Assembly: GCF_002954385.1 (NCBI RefSeq) | Contig: NZ_MQVY01000005.1 | Span: forward strand, 1 to 63,439 | DNA from: Tenacibaculum sp. SG-28 | GTDB lineage: Bacteria > Bacteroidota > Bacteroidia > Flavobacteriales > Flavobacteriaceae | DNA length: 63,439 nt | Direction of reading: 5' to 3' | Shown here: positions 50,065-58,761 of the stretch, one piece after another | Position numbering within the stretch: position 1 is the stretch's first letter | Layout: each line of letters starts with the position of its first letter | Notes under the pieces: model-generated | Database searches by the model: none | What the model was told of the DNA's origin: nothing | Seen by the model: only the letters and a program-made list of their open reading frames with translations | Program-made: the position numbers and the translations under genes

Positions 50065-50887
50065 TGATCAACGTTTTTTCAATCTCTCTAATTAATTCTA
50101 ACTTACGCTTGTGTAAAATAATTTGCTTAATCCTCCAACTAACATTGCTTAGAGGAGCTATTTCATTTTTTTTCAAAATGTTTTTTATAGCGACCAAATA
50201 TACTCCTAAACTATCTTCTTTCTGTATCAATTTGGATATTTTTAACAGTTTTTCTTTGGTTTCTGAACGAAATGGAGGAATTTTCTCTTTTAAATAGTTT
50301 AGATTGACCCAAGAACTGTCTTGCAAGCGGTACGATTTGAAACTTAAAAGAAACTTATCTAAATCTTCAATATTTTTAGGATTTGCAGCGCTAAAATCTT
50401 TTACAATTTGATCCCTATCTAGATGATCTGGTGCAAAATTTACATAGGCAAATTGCAATAAGTCTTCATTCAACTTAAAGTTCTCCTTATTTCTTATGTA
50501 ATACTCTGCGATTTCTTGATCGGAAACAATCGTATCTAAACGTTGCTTTATTAGCTTCTCTTTATACCCATTCACATACAAGCTAGACTTATAATCGTTT
50601 ACCAACTTTTCGATCTCTAAACTATTAACTTCCGAAATATTTTCTTCTGCTTTCGATAGAAAAATCTGCTGTTTCGCCCAAGAGTATATTAATCCCTTCA
50701 CTAGAATTAAACTATCCTGCTCGCTGATTTCTTTTGGCATTAACGCCGCAATATCTTTTTTATACAAGTGTTTGTTATACACAATAGCAACAGGCTTTTC
50801 TTCGCGATTTCTTTTTGTTTTTAAGGAAATTAAATCACAAGAGATGAATCCAATGGATGCAATTAACAAGTAAACTGTTTTTTTCAC
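50027..50887 (-). CDS. SurA-related lipoprotein lacking a parvulin domain
   Basis: A 286-residue lipoprotein (LLIASIGFISCDLISL, Cys17). It is mostly predicted helix, with a chaperone-like N-terminal region (IVYNKHLYKKDIAALMPKEI, SKAEENISEVNSLEIEKLVN) similar in layout to SurA/PrsA N-domains. I do not see the parvulin core (the HIL and YGYHI blocks that both neighbours keep). It sits between two clear PPIases, 1 base after one and overlapping the other by 38 bases, so it is an outer-membrane or inner-membrane anchored partner of the same folding system. Function is inferred from context. Confidence 0.75.
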   Translation of the reverse strand: MKKTVYLLIASIGFISCDLISLKTKRNREEKPVAIVYNKHLYKKDIAALMPKEISEQDSLILVKGLIYSWAKQQIFLSKAEENISEVNSLEIEKLVNDYKSSLYVNGYKEKLIKQRLDTIVSDQEIAEYYIRNKENFKLNEDLLQFAYVNFAPDHLDRDQIVKDFSAANPKNIEDLDKFLLSFKSYRLQDSSWVNLNYLKEKIPPFRSETKEKLLKISKLIQKEDSLGVYLVAIKNILKKNEIAPLSNVSWRIKQIILHKRKLELIREIEKTLINDAIKNNNFKEY

Positions 50888-50888
50888 A

Positions 50889-52499
50889 CTAATTCGTATA
50901 AGTTTTTTTTAATTTTTGTAGTTCTTCATTGCTAACATGTACCGTGTATTTATTTTTAAGTTCTACTAGTAATTCTCTTTCCAATTCCTGCTGATAATCA
51001 CTTATGATCTTTCCTTTATTATCTTCTAATTCTCCTATGTATTTAGATTTATTTTTAACAAAATATTTTCGCAATCCAATAGTATCAGAAGCAGATTTCT
51101 GCCAAACTTTTTGTTGCATCAAAGCAAACAAAAGTAACCCTTCTTTATATTGGCTCAAGGTGTTTTTAAACTCTGGTTCCCTATTTACCAAATCCTCTTT
51201 GAAATAGGTAACTAATTCTTTATTTTTAAATTGTACAATAGCTTCATCTACATTTCTATTTCTTCTGTACTTTAAAAAATCATAAAAATCCTTCTGGGGT
51301 ATTTTCTTGGATGCAATAGTTAACAAAGTACTTTCTAATTCTTGTTCGTTTAAGTTCTCCAATTTATAGTCATAAAAAGGCTGTAAGGCTTTGCTATTAA
51401 TAGTTATCTTATATTCTCTATTTAATTTTTGAAGCACAGCTTCTCGCGATAATTTTATGCGATCGGACCTCTTAACTTTTGTCTCTATATTCTTTTTTTC
51501 TTCTGCAAAGGAACCTACGGGAAATTTCTGTAACAATTTTATAATATGCCACCCATACTTTGTTTTGATGGGCACACTAATGGCATTTACCGAATCTAAA
51601 GCTAAAACAGCGTTTTCAAACTCTGTAACCATACTTCCTGCACCAAATCTAGGTAATTTACCACCATTACTTGCAGTTCCAACATCTTGTGAATAACGTT
51701 TCGCAACTTCTTCAAAAGAGCTACCGTTTTTAATTTGTTGATATAGAGAATCAATTCTTACTTTCCCTACAATTGTTCTATCTTTTGCTAATATATGCGC
51801 TACTTCAAATTCTCCCTGAGAAGGACGCTTATCGGTAACGTAAAGTATGTGATACCCATATCGGGTTTCAAAAGGTTCAGAAACTTCACCTAAATTAGTA
51901 TTGTAGGCTTTTTCTTCAAAGGGATATACCATCCTAAAAGTTGAAAAATAACCGAGATCTCCACGATTTGTCTTTGCTGAAGGATCATCGGACAGTTCTC
52001 TAGCTAATTTCCCAAAATCTTCTCCTGCCAAAACTCTTTTCTTTACAGCGATAATTTTAGCATAAGCAGCTGTTGTATCTTTTTGTTTTTCTTTGTTGGT
52101 AAATCGTATTAAAATATGGCTTGCTCTTACTTCAATCTTACTTCTTTCGTATGCTTCTTTTACTAAAGCATTTATGGTTGCATCATCTTGCAAATAAGGA
52201 GTTATTAATTGTTTTTTATACCCCTCCAATTCTTTCTTATATGAAGCAATAGTATCTAATCTTAAATCGTATGCATTTTGAACTTTAAGTTTGTAATTTA
52301 TGTACAAATCCAAATACTTTTCTACATCGCGTGCATCTTCATCTACCATAATACCCAAATTCTTTTCGTATTCTTTTTTGAATTCTGCTACAGATACAGA
52401 ATGGTTATCAATACGGAACAACTCGGTATTTTCTTGCCCCAACGATGTACTAGAAATTAAGCTAAAAATAAAAAGTAAAGGTAAAAAATGTTTTCTCAT
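50889..52499 (-). CDS. PpiC-type peptidyl-prolyl isomerase with two parvulin domains
   Basis: 536 residues from ATG 52499, chosen because it starts the signal peptide MRKHFLPLLFIFSLISSTSL; an ORF extension to 52532 would precede it with a polar stretch. Two parvulin domains are present: ASHILIRFTNKEKQKD...RGDLGYFSTFRMVYPFEEKA...YGYHILYVTDKRP, and VAHILAKDR...GGKLPRFGAGSMVTEFENAV...YGWHIIKLLQKF. A helical C-terminal region without known domains follows. Periplasmic; expected to help outer-membrane protein folding. First of the foldase trio, 10 bases after the DUF493 gene. Confidence 0.9.
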   Translation of the reverse strand: MRKHFLPLLFIFSLISSTSLGQENTELFRIDNHSVSVAEFKKEYEKNLGIMVDEDARDVEKYLDLYINYKLKVQNAYDLRLDTIASYKKELEGYKKQLITPYLQDDATINALVKEAYERSKIEVRASHILIRFTNKEKQKDTTAAYAKIIAVKKRVLAGEDFGKLARELSDDPSAKTNRGDLGYFSTFRMVYPFEEKAYNTNLGEVSEPFETRYGYHILYVTDKRPSQGEFEVAHILAKDRTIVGKVRIDSLYQQIKNGSSFEEVAKRYSQDVGTASNGGKLPRFGAGSMVTEFENAVLALDSVNAISVPIKTKYGWHIIKLLQKFPVGSFAEEKKNIETKVKRSDRIKLSREAVLQKLNREYKITINSKALQPFYDYKLENLNEQELESTLLTIASKKIPQKDFYDFLKYRRNRNVDEAIVQFKNKELVTYFKEDLVNREPEFKNTLSQYKEGLLLFALMQQKVWQKSASDTIGLRKYFVKNKSKYIGELEDNKGKIISDYQQELERELLVELKNKYTVHVSNEELQKLKKTYTN

Positions 52500-52509
52500 A
52501 AAATTATAT

Positions 52510-52791
52510 TTAAAGTGATATGATTCCTTCAATAAACTCTGCTTTTTTGTAATACGAAATCACTTCCTCTGCACTTGAAACAGTTAACTCTACTGAAACA
52601 CTAATATATTTTCCGGTTCTAGATTTTTTAGTACTGATTACCGGACCTCCTTTGTCAAATAAAGCCTCTACCTCCTTTACCTGGTTACCATCGGATGGTA
52701 CTATAAATTTATACAGGTATTTTGAAGGGAAGGAAGAAGTATCCTCTAACTGCACTTTCAATTTTTTATAAAACGCTTCTCTATCCGCCAT
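52510..52791 (-). CDS. DUF493 (YbeD-like) protein
   Basis: 93 residues with an ACT-like ferredoxin fold. DREAFYKKLKVQLEDTSSFP, YLYKFIVPSDGNQVKEVEAL and SRTGKYISVSVELTVSSAEE match YbeD/DUF493, but YKKLKVQL...TSSFPSKYLYKFI is the Bacteroidetes form. No catalytic site; in E. coli the relative sits beside lipB. Here it heads the foldase operon. Function is unknown, and a ligand-binding regulatory role is only a guess from the fold. Confidence 0.85.
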   Translation of the reverse strand: MADREAFYKKLKVQLEDTSSFPSKYLYKFIVPSDGNQVKEVEALFDKGGPVISTKKSRTGKYISVSVELTVSSAEEVISYYKKAEFIEGIISL

Positions 52792-52841
52792 AATGTCTAT
52801 TTTTACTTTTTTTCAGTTTATTGCATGTACGCTGCAAATGA

Positions 52842-52889
52842 CAAAATTACACTATTTATTAAATTAATGAATTGAAACTTATATTTTTG
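52842..52889. promoter_or_regulatory. Divergent promoter pair: DUF493 operon (-) and P-loop NTPase operon (+)
   Basis: On the minus strand TAATTTTG (52842-52849); on the plus strand TATTTTTG (52882-52889). Both match the -7 consensus. The plus element ends 4 bases before the ATG at 52894, predicting a leaderless transcript. No convincing -33 elements. Confidence 0.45.
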
Positions 52890-52893
52890 CAAT

Positions 52894-53436
52894 ATGCAAC
52901 AAAAAATAGTTCTTATTGGAGGGCCTGGTACTGGCAAATCTACCATCATAAATGAATTTGTAAAAAGAGGATACGAATGTATGCCAGAAATCTCCAGAGA
53001 GGTAACTTTAAAGGCACAAAAAGAAGGAATTGAACAATTGTTTCTAACGAAACCTTTATTGTTCAGTGAGATGTTACTCGACGGAAGAGAGCAACAATAC
53101 AAAGATGCATGTAACACCTCCGCGACTCCGATTTTTTTTGATCGTGGTATCCCCGACATCCATGCCTACATGAATTATTTAGGTACAGAATACCCCGATA
53201 CATATATCGAAAAAAGTAAGAAATATAAATACGACAAGGTATTTATGCTTTCGCCTTGGAAAAAAATTTACACCGCTGATAACGAGCGTTACGAAACTTT
53301 TGAGCAGGCAGTTAAAATCGATCAATTCTTGAGAGAGGCGTATACAGAAATCGGTTATTCTATTGTTAATGTTCCGCAAGGAACTGTAAAAGAGCGCTGT
53401 GATTTTATCTTGGAAAGCCTAAATTCTAATGTCTGA
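52894..53436 (+). CDS. P-loop NTPase, AAA_28/NadR-like kinase fold
   Basis: A 180-residue ATPase with Walker A VLIGGPGTGKSTIINEF at the very N-terminus, a second acidic block PIFFDRGIPDIHAYMNYL and FMLSPWKKIYTADNERYETF with the lid arginines. Its pattern matches the AAA_28 family, related to the nucleotide-ribosyl kinase part of NadR. It probably phosphorylates a small molecule, but the substrate is not known. It overlaps recQ by 8 bases, forming an operon with recQ and fmt. Confidence 0.85.
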   Translation: MQQKIVLIGGPGTGKSTIINEFVKRGYECMPEISREVTLKAQKEGIEQLFLTKPLLFSEMLLDGREQQYKDACNTSATPIFFDRGIPDIHAYMNYLGTEYPDTYIEKSKKYKYDKVFMLSPWKKIYTADNERYETFEQAVKIDQFLREAYTEIGYSIVNVPQGTVKERCDFILESLNSNV

Positions 53437-55318
53437 TGCTACAGTACATATTCTAAAAGAGTACTGGGGCTATACCTCTTTCCGAGAACCACAGAAAGCG
53501 ATTATCGATGCCGTTCTCCACAAAAAAGACACCATTGCACTTTTGCCAACCGGTGGTGGAAAATCGATTTGTTTTCAAGTTCCAGCCCTTCTTCAAGATG
53601 GCGTGTGCATTGTAATATCTCCGCTTATTGCATTGATACAAGATCAAGTAGAGAACCTACAAAGTAAAGGCATAAAAGCAGTCGCTATTCCGTCGGGCAG
53701 TAAGCAAGATGATCTTATCAGACTCTTTGACAACATTAGATTTGGCAACTATAAATTTGTATATCTGTCTCCGGAACGACTGCAATCTAGATTTATTCAA
53801 GAAAAAATAAAACAATTACACGTTAGTATAATTGCCATAGACGAAGCACATTGTATTTCGGAATGGGGACATGATTTTCGCCCATCCTATCTTCGCATAC
53901 AAACCGTAAAGGAAATCCATCCTAATGCTACTACAATTGCACTTACCGCTTCTGCTAATACTAAAGTTATACGAGATATAACTTCCCACTTGGGGTTAGA
54001 AACTCCAAGCGTATTTAAAAAGTCATTTTACCGAAAAAACCTAGTATACCAAGTACTTCCTACCGAAGACAAATTAGGTAGAACCTGTAGAATATTAAAA
54101 AAAATCAATGGCCCTAGTATTGTTTATGTAGCTTCTAGAAATAAAGCTAAAAAAATAAGCAGCTATCTCAATGCCTCTGGATTTCAAAGTAGTTTTTACC
54201 ACGGTGGACTAACGCGACTAGAAAAAGAAGTAGCTTTTGCGAATTGGATGCAAGAAAAAACACCTATTATGGTAGCAACAAACGCCTTCGGAATGGGAAT
54301 TGATAAACCAAACGTGCGTGCAGTCATTCATCTAAACATACCTTCTTCACTAGAAAATTACGTACAAGAAGCAGGAAGAGGTGGTAGAGATGGTAAAAAG
54401 GCATTTTCTTTAGTTTTAGTTACAAAGGCAGACATTAGCTATACCAGAGAATCTCTACAACATAAATATCCTTCTATGGCGGAAATAAAAACAGTGTACC
54501 AAAAATTACACCAGTACAAGCAAATTGCTTTGGGAGAGTTTACAGATACTGAATATGAATTTGATTTCACCGAGTTTTGCGATACATACCAACTCCCAAA
54601 TGCAAAAACTGCTTTAGCAGTGCAAGCACTCAATGCTAACGAGATTATTCAAATTACTCAAAATTTCAATCAAAAATCAACCATTCAATTTACGGTAGGA
54701 AGCCAACAAATCCTGAAAAACAACATACTTTCTAATAACTTGAAAAACTTCGTGCAAATTTTACTGCGCATGTATGGTGGTGTCTTTGAAAATGCAGTTA
54801 AAATTGATGAATTCTATATTGCTAAAAAAAACAACAGCACTTCCTGGAAAGTAATTTCACAGTTAGAACTATTGCATGAAAAAGGATATATCACCTACGC
54901 AAAGTCTTCCAAAAGTAATAGCTTACTTTTTTTACACCCAAGAGAAGATGCGAGAACTATTAACAGAATATCAAAAAATATTACACGTCTTTTTACTCTA
55001 AAAAAAGAGAAAGTACTGGCTGTTATTCGATACCTGGAAAATGCTTCGGTTTGCAGAAATATACAACTGTTAACCTATTTTGAAGAAAAAAATAGCCAAA
55101 AATGCGGCACCTGTGATGTATGCCTTAACGAATTAAAAGCAACGAAACACCTCAACTCGGCAATTATTGCTTTATTTAAAGTGCACAAAGAATTATCATC
55201 GCAAGAAATATGTGCATTGATAGATGAAAAAGAAAATGACATTTTAATACATTTGCGAACACTATTAGCCAAAGAAACCATTGGCATAACCAACCATAAC
55301 AAATACTTTTTAACATGA
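53429..55318 (+). CDS. ATP-dependent DNA helicase RecQ family
   Basis: A 629-residue 3'-5' helicase. Motif 0 YWGYTSFREPQKAIIDAVL, motif I ALLPTGGGKSICFQVPAL, motif II IAIDEAHCISEWGHDFRPSY, motif III TIALTASAN, motif V MVATNAFGMGIDKPNVR and motif VI YVQEAGRGGRDGKKAF are in order. The zinc site appears as CRNIQLLTYFEEKNSQKCGTCDVC near residues 545-570. No HRDC domain is seen; the protein ends shortly after with a small helical part. The form is common as a second RecQ in flavobacteria. Overlaps its neighbours on both sides (8 and 4 bases), indicating translational coupling. Confidence 0.95.
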   Translation: MSDATVHILKEYWGYTSFREPQKAIIDAVLHKKDTIALLPTGGGKSICFQVPALLQDGVCIVISPLIALIQDQVENLQSKGIKAVAIPSGSKQDDLIRLFDNIRFGNYKFVYLSPERLQSRFIQEKIKQLHVSIIAIDEAHCISEWGHDFRPSYLRIQTVKEIHPNATTIALTASANTKVIRDITSHLGLETPSVFKKSFYRKNLVYQVLPTEDKLGRTCRILKKINGPSIVYVASRNKAKKISSYLNASGFQSSFYHGGLTRLEKEVAFANWMQEKTPIMVATNAFGMGIDKPNVRAVIHLNIPSSLENYVQEAGRGGRDGKKAFSLVLVTKADISYTRESLQHKYPSMAEIKTVYQKLHQYKQIALGEFTDTEYEFDFTEFCDTYQLPNAKTALAVQALNANEIIQITQNFNQKSTIQFTVGSQQILKNNILSNNLKNFVQILLRMYGGVFENAVKIDEFYIAKKNNSTSWKVISQLELLHEKGYITYAKSSKSNSLLFLHPREDARTINRISKNITRLFTLKKEKVLAVIRYLENASVCRNIQLLTYFEEKNSQKCGTCDVCLNELKATKHLNSAIIALFKVHKELSSQEICALIDEKENDILIHLRTLLAKETIGITNHNKYFLT

Positions 55319-56292
55319 CAAGAGATTTACGTATCGTTTTTATGGGAACACCCGATTTTGCAGTTACCATATTAAAAAGTTTAGTAACACATAATTACAA
55401 TATTGTTGGTGTAATTACCGCTGCAGACAAGCCAGCTGGTAGAGGAAGAAAGCTGAATCAATCTGCCGTAAAAAAATATGCTTTATCGCAAAACCTGCCC
55501 ATACTACAACCAACCAATTTAAAAGCAGAGAGCTTTCAAAAAGAACTAGAGGCTTGGAATGCTAATTTACAAATTGTTGTCGCTTTTAGAATGCTTCCTA
55601 AATCGGTTTGGGCTCTACCGAAATACGGTACCTTTAATTTACATGCCTCTTTGCTACCAGAATATAGAGGAGCTGCTCCAATTAACTGGGCGATTATAAA
55701 CGGAGAGACAAAAACAGGAGTAACTACCTTTTTTATTGATGATAAAATAGACACCGGTGCCATTATACTGCAAAAAGAAACTGCTATTGGCAAAGAGGAA
55801 ACCGTTGGAATACTTCATGACAAACTCATGCATCTCGGCGCCAATCTCGTTTTAGAAACCGTAGATCTTATTGCAGAAGACAAGGTAGTCACCACAAAAC
55901 AACCAGCATTAGAAGAGAAAACAGCACATAAATTGTACCCGCATAACTGTAGAATAGATTGGACGAAATCTTTAGATGCAATATACAATCATATTAGAGG
56001 TTTAAATCCGTATCCTGCTGCTTGGACCACTATAAAGGATCGAGAAAATGAGTTTACAGCAAAAATTTATGAAGTTGCAAAAGAAGCGGTAGCGCATGAA
56101 CAAGCAATAGGAACTATTGTTACTACAAAAAAAACACTCAAAGTTGCGGTAAAGGATGGTTACTTGGTGATACACAGTTTAAAGGTTTCGGGCAAAAAAT
56201 TATTGGATACAAAAAGTTTATTGAATGGATTTCCTATTTCAGAACAGGCTATCGCCTCTAGCCCTTTAAAACCAAGGAATTTAGATTTTTAA
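55315..56292 (+). CDS. fmt: Methionyl-tRNA formyltransferase
   Basis: Formylates initiator Met-tRNA using 10-formyl-tetrahydrofolate. 325 residues. LRIVFMGTPDFAVTILKSLV opens the N-terminal Rossmann domain; FNLHASLLPEYRGAAPINWA carries Asn108 and His110; TTFFIDDKIDTGAIILQ holds Asp146, the catalytic trio. The C-terminal OB-like domain begins after NHIRGLNPYPAAWT. Start ATG overlaps the recQ stop (ATGA). FolD, in the same window, makes its folate substrate. Confidence 0.97.
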   Translation: MTRDLRIVFMGTPDFAVTILKSLVTHNYNIVGVITAADKPAGRGRKLNQSAVKKYALSQNLPILQPTNLKAESFQKELEAWNANLQIVVAFRMLPKSVWALPKYGTFNLHASLLPEYRGAAPINWAIINGETKTGVTTFFIDDKIDTGAIILQKETAIGKEETVGILHDKLMHLGANLVLETVDLIAEDKVVTTKQPALEEKTAHKLYPHNCRIDWTKSLDAIYNHIRGLNPYPAAWTTIKDRENEFTAKIYEVAKEAVAHEQAIGTIVTTKKTLKVAVKDGYLVIHSLKVSGKKLLDTKSLLNGFPISEQAIASSPLKPRNLDF

Positions 56293-56364
56293 TATAAAAA
56301 CAAGGATGGTTATTAACAATTGAAACCTTTTTATTAACAAAACTGTGTTTTTTATAGCCAAATA

Positions 56365-56394
56365 TTGCACAATACCGCATTCCGTCTATATTTG
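56365..56394 (+). promoter_or_regulatory. Promoter of the HU gene
   Basis: TTG at 56365-56367, 19-base spacer, TATATTTG at 56387-56394: the clearest Bacteroidetes -33/-7 promoter in the window. It leaves a leader of about 45 bases before the ATG at 56447. Confidence 0.75.
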
Positions 56395-56446
56395 TTAAGC
56401 TAATTAAGCAAAACATATTAATTAATTTTTAAAATCTATTCGAATT

Positions 56447-56719
56447 ATGAACAAATCAGATTTAATCGATGCTATGGCTGCAGATGCAGGAATTTCAAAG
56501 GCTGCTGCAAAAGCTGCATTAGAATCTTTAACTAACAACGTAACAAGTACTTTAAAAGAAGGAGGAAAAGTTGCTTTAGTTGGATGGGGAACTTGGTCTG
56601 TGTCGGAAAGAGCTGCAAGAACAGGTAGAAACCCTCAAACTGGTAAAGAGATTCAAATCGCTGCTAAAAACGTTGTAAAGTTTAAGGCAGGTGCTGGTTT
56701 AAGTGATTCAGTAAACTAA
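56447..56719 (+). CDS. HU family DNA-binding protein
   Basis: 90 residues, normal length for [25 protein letters not shown] is the N-terminal helical pair, [20 protein letters not shown] the saddle beta strands, and [20 protein letters not shown] the DNA-intercalating arm with its conserved Arg-Asn-Pro tip; [13 protein letters not shown] ends it. A small basic nucleoid protein, expected to be abundant. Strong promoter and terminator fit a highly expressed single gene. Confidence 0.97.
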   Translation: MNKSDLIDAMAADAGISKAAAKAALESLTNNVTSTLKEGGKVALVGWGTWSVSERAARTGRNPQTGKEIQIAAKNVVKFKAGAGLSDSVN

Positions 56720-56739
56720 AATTTTATTACCCCAAAAGC

Positions 56740-56768
56740 AAAACAGCATTTTATAAATGCTGTTTTTT
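56740..56768 (+). terminator. Intrinsic terminator after HU
   Basis: AAAACAGCATTT (56740-56751), loop TAT, AAATGCTGTTTT (56755-56766), then further T residues. Confidence 0.9.
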
Positions 56769-56828
56769 ATACCCTAAAGTGTCACATTCTAAAACAAGTG
56801 AAGTCTTTAGTATAAAAATCTTATACCA

Positions 56829-57605
56829 ATGACGAAAAAAATATACGTACTACTACTTTTACTTGCAATCTCTGTTGCTAGTGTTGCACAAAAAAGAATC
56901 GCTGCAACAGAGATTATAAGAACCATTAAAAATGGTGATAATGTCACATATACCAATGTTATAATTGAAGGAAATCTTGATTTCACTAGCATGGAAGAGG
57001 AACTCCCTAAACTACCAAAAAGATCTTCGTGGTGGAACAATGGCGGATCAAATACGGTCGAAAATACCATTACCGCCCCGATACGTTTCTCGAAGTGTAT
57101 TTTTAAAGGAGATGTACTTGCATACATTCCACACGAGAAAAGTGGCTATACTTTTGTTAGCAATTTTTCTGGCGATGTAATTTTTGAGGATTGTCTGTTT
57201 GAAGAAAAAGCGATGTTTAAATACTCTAAATTTAAAAAAGTTGCCGATTTTTCGAACACCAAATTTACCAACGATTCTACTTTTAAGTATGCTTACTTTT
57301 CTGATCAGGCTGATTTTTCCAATACCCTATTTGAGGAGCCTGCTACGTTTAAGTATGCAAAATTTGACGAATTCATCAGTTTTAGAAACAGTATTTTTGA
57401 AGAAACAGCCACGTTTAAATACACCGAATTTTACGAAGGTGTATCGTTTAACAACGTCAAATTCAAGCAAGATCTTAACCTAAAATACACCAAAATAAAG
57501 GGCGATTTTGATATTAGAAATATGGAGGTAGACTATGAAATCGACACCAAATATACCGAAATCAATGGCCAGAGTTTTAGCAAGTACAGTTTAAAGACAA
57601 AGTAA
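56829..57605 (+). CDS. Exported pentapeptide-repeat-like protein
   Basis: 258 residues with a signal peptide (KKIYVLLLLLAISVASVAQ). From about residue 120 to 225 the chain alternates units of the form FEE-x-A-x-FKYxKF and x-x-x-x-FSNTxF roughly every 20 residues (FKYSKF, FKYAYF, FKYAKF, FKYTEF with FSNTKF, FSNTLF, FRNSIF, FNNVKF). Phe recurs every fifth position, as in a right-handed pentapeptide beta-helix, but with Phe in both inward positions rather than the usual Leu/Ala. Periplasmic or outer-surface. The first 110 residues contain no known domain. Function unknown. It precedes a class C hydrolase by 24 bases. Confidence 0.75.
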   Translation: MTKKIYVLLLLLAISVASVAQKRIAATEIIRTIKNGDNVTYTNVIIEGNLDFTSMEEELPKLPKRSSWWNNGGSNTVENTITAPIRFSKCIFKGDVLAYIPHEKSGYTFVSNFSGDVIFEDCLFEEKAMFKYSKFKKVADFSNTKFTNDSTFKYAYFSDQADFSNTLFEEPATFKYAKFDEFISFRNSIFEETATFKYTEFYEGVSFNNVKFKQDLNLKYTKIKGDFDIRNMEVDYEIDTKYTEINGQSFSKYSLKTK

Positions 57606-57629
57606 CCTAAAACTATAATTGCTCTTCTC

Positions 57630-58727
57630 ATGCTAAAAAAACATAACATAACTTTTGCACTACTGTTTTCTATGACGACTCTTTGTAGCCAAAACAACTA
57701 CAAAATTGCCATTGCAAAAGCAGATTCCTATATAAACGCGATTCGTACAGAAAACGAAATTGTTGGAATGCAGTATGCCGTGTTGCTAAATGGTCAATTA
57801 ATACATCAAAAAGAGTATGGATATGCCAATTTGGAACATAAAGTTGCCCTGCAAAAAAATACCGTTTTTAAACTAGCTTCCATATCCAAATTATTCAGTT
57901 CGGTTGCACTGCATAAGCTATTGGTGGCACAAAACCGATCTATAGAAGAAACTTTGGGTGCTTTCTTAGAAGACAATTATACAATACCCAGTGAGTGGAA
58001 AGCACTTACATTGCAACAAATACTATCCCATACTTCTGGGCTTCCTGACCAAATCGACTATGGTATCTACTTGGCACCTACTAGCGAACAATTTGTTTTA
58101 GAAGCTATGAAAAACAAACCATTCAAGGCGTTACCGGGAGAAACCTCACGCTATAATGCAACCGGATTTTTATTAGTAAAATTAGTTATTGAGAAGCTAG
58201 CCAAAACTAGTTTTGAACAACACATGCAAGAAGCGTATTTTAATAAGTACAATTTGAGAACTGCAACCTATGGAGGCTTTAAAAAAATCATCCCTAATAG
58301 GGTACAGTGCTACCAAACCAAAAACGGAAGATTAGAAATGTTTCCTCTAAATTATGCTCCGCCTATGTACGCAGCAGCCGGTTTAAATTGTACTATGAAT
58401 GATCTTATTGTGTGGTTACAGCACCTTCTACATGGCGATTATTTTCCAACCAGTCTTTTGCAAAAAATAATGACTCCTGTAACTTTAAATAACACGTCCG
58501 CAGGGGATTTTGGGCTTGGTTGGGAGGCAAAAAAATTAGCGAACGGAATCCATTATGCCGGCCATGGTGGGGCAGGGATTTCATCGGTAAGTCATTTTTG
58601 GGGAGATGGTTTAGCAAAAGATATAACTGTTATTATATTAACAAATGGTGCCAAAAAATGGAAAAAGTCTCCGAAAGAAATTACTGCAGCTATTGCTACG
58701 ATTATTGCAGAAAATACCGCACCATAA
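57630..58727 (+). CDS. Exported class C beta-lactamase-like serine hydrolase
   Basis: 365 residues, signal peptide NITFALLFSMTTLCSQ. SxxK motif is S84-I-S-K87 in FKLASISKLFSSVAL. ILSHTSGLPD is the usual following block. The second motif reads RYNATGF (Tyr175), where most relatives have Tyr-Ser/Ala-Asn, so the Asn is displaced. HYAGHGGAGISS provides the H-x-G-like third motif. Members are esterases, D-aminopeptidases or penicillin-binding proteins, and antibiotic hydrolysis is not implied. Probably co-transcribed with the pentapeptide-like gene; ends at a terminator. Confidence 0.88.
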   Translation: MLKKHNITFALLFSMTTLCSQNNYKIAIAKADSYINAIRTENEIVGMQYAVLLNGQLIHQKEYGYANLEHKVALQKNTVFKLASISKLFSSVALHKLLVAQNRSIEETLGAFLEDNYTIPSEWKALTLQQILSHTSGLPDQIDYGIYLAPTSEQFVLEAMKNKPFKALPGETSRYNATGFLLVKLVIEKLAKTSFEQHMQEAYFNKYNLRTATYGGFKKIIPNRVQCYQTKNGRLEMFPLNYAPPMYAAAGLNCTMNDLIVWLQHLLHGDYFPTSLLQKIMTPVTLNNTSAGDFGLGWEAKKLANGIHYAGHGGAGISSVSHFWGDGLAKDITVIILTNGAKKWKKSPKEITAAIATIIAENTAP

Positions 58728-58729
58728 AA

Positions 58730-58757
58730 AAAGTCCTCTTGCTACCAAGAGGACTTT
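58730..58757. terminator. Terminator between the serine hydrolase and the RlmL-like gene
   Basis: AAAGTCCTCTTG (58730-58741), loop CTAC, CAAGAGGACTTT (58746-58757). A-run and T-run on the two sides fit use by both convergent genes; the stem ends 5 bases before the minus-strand stop. Confidence 0.85.
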
Positions 58758-58761
58758 ATAT

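Noticed and set aside
57630..58727. Antibiotic-resistance class C beta-lactamase
   Set aside because: The SxxK motif is present but the second motif is atypical and the family is mostly esterases and peptidases; resistance is not supported.
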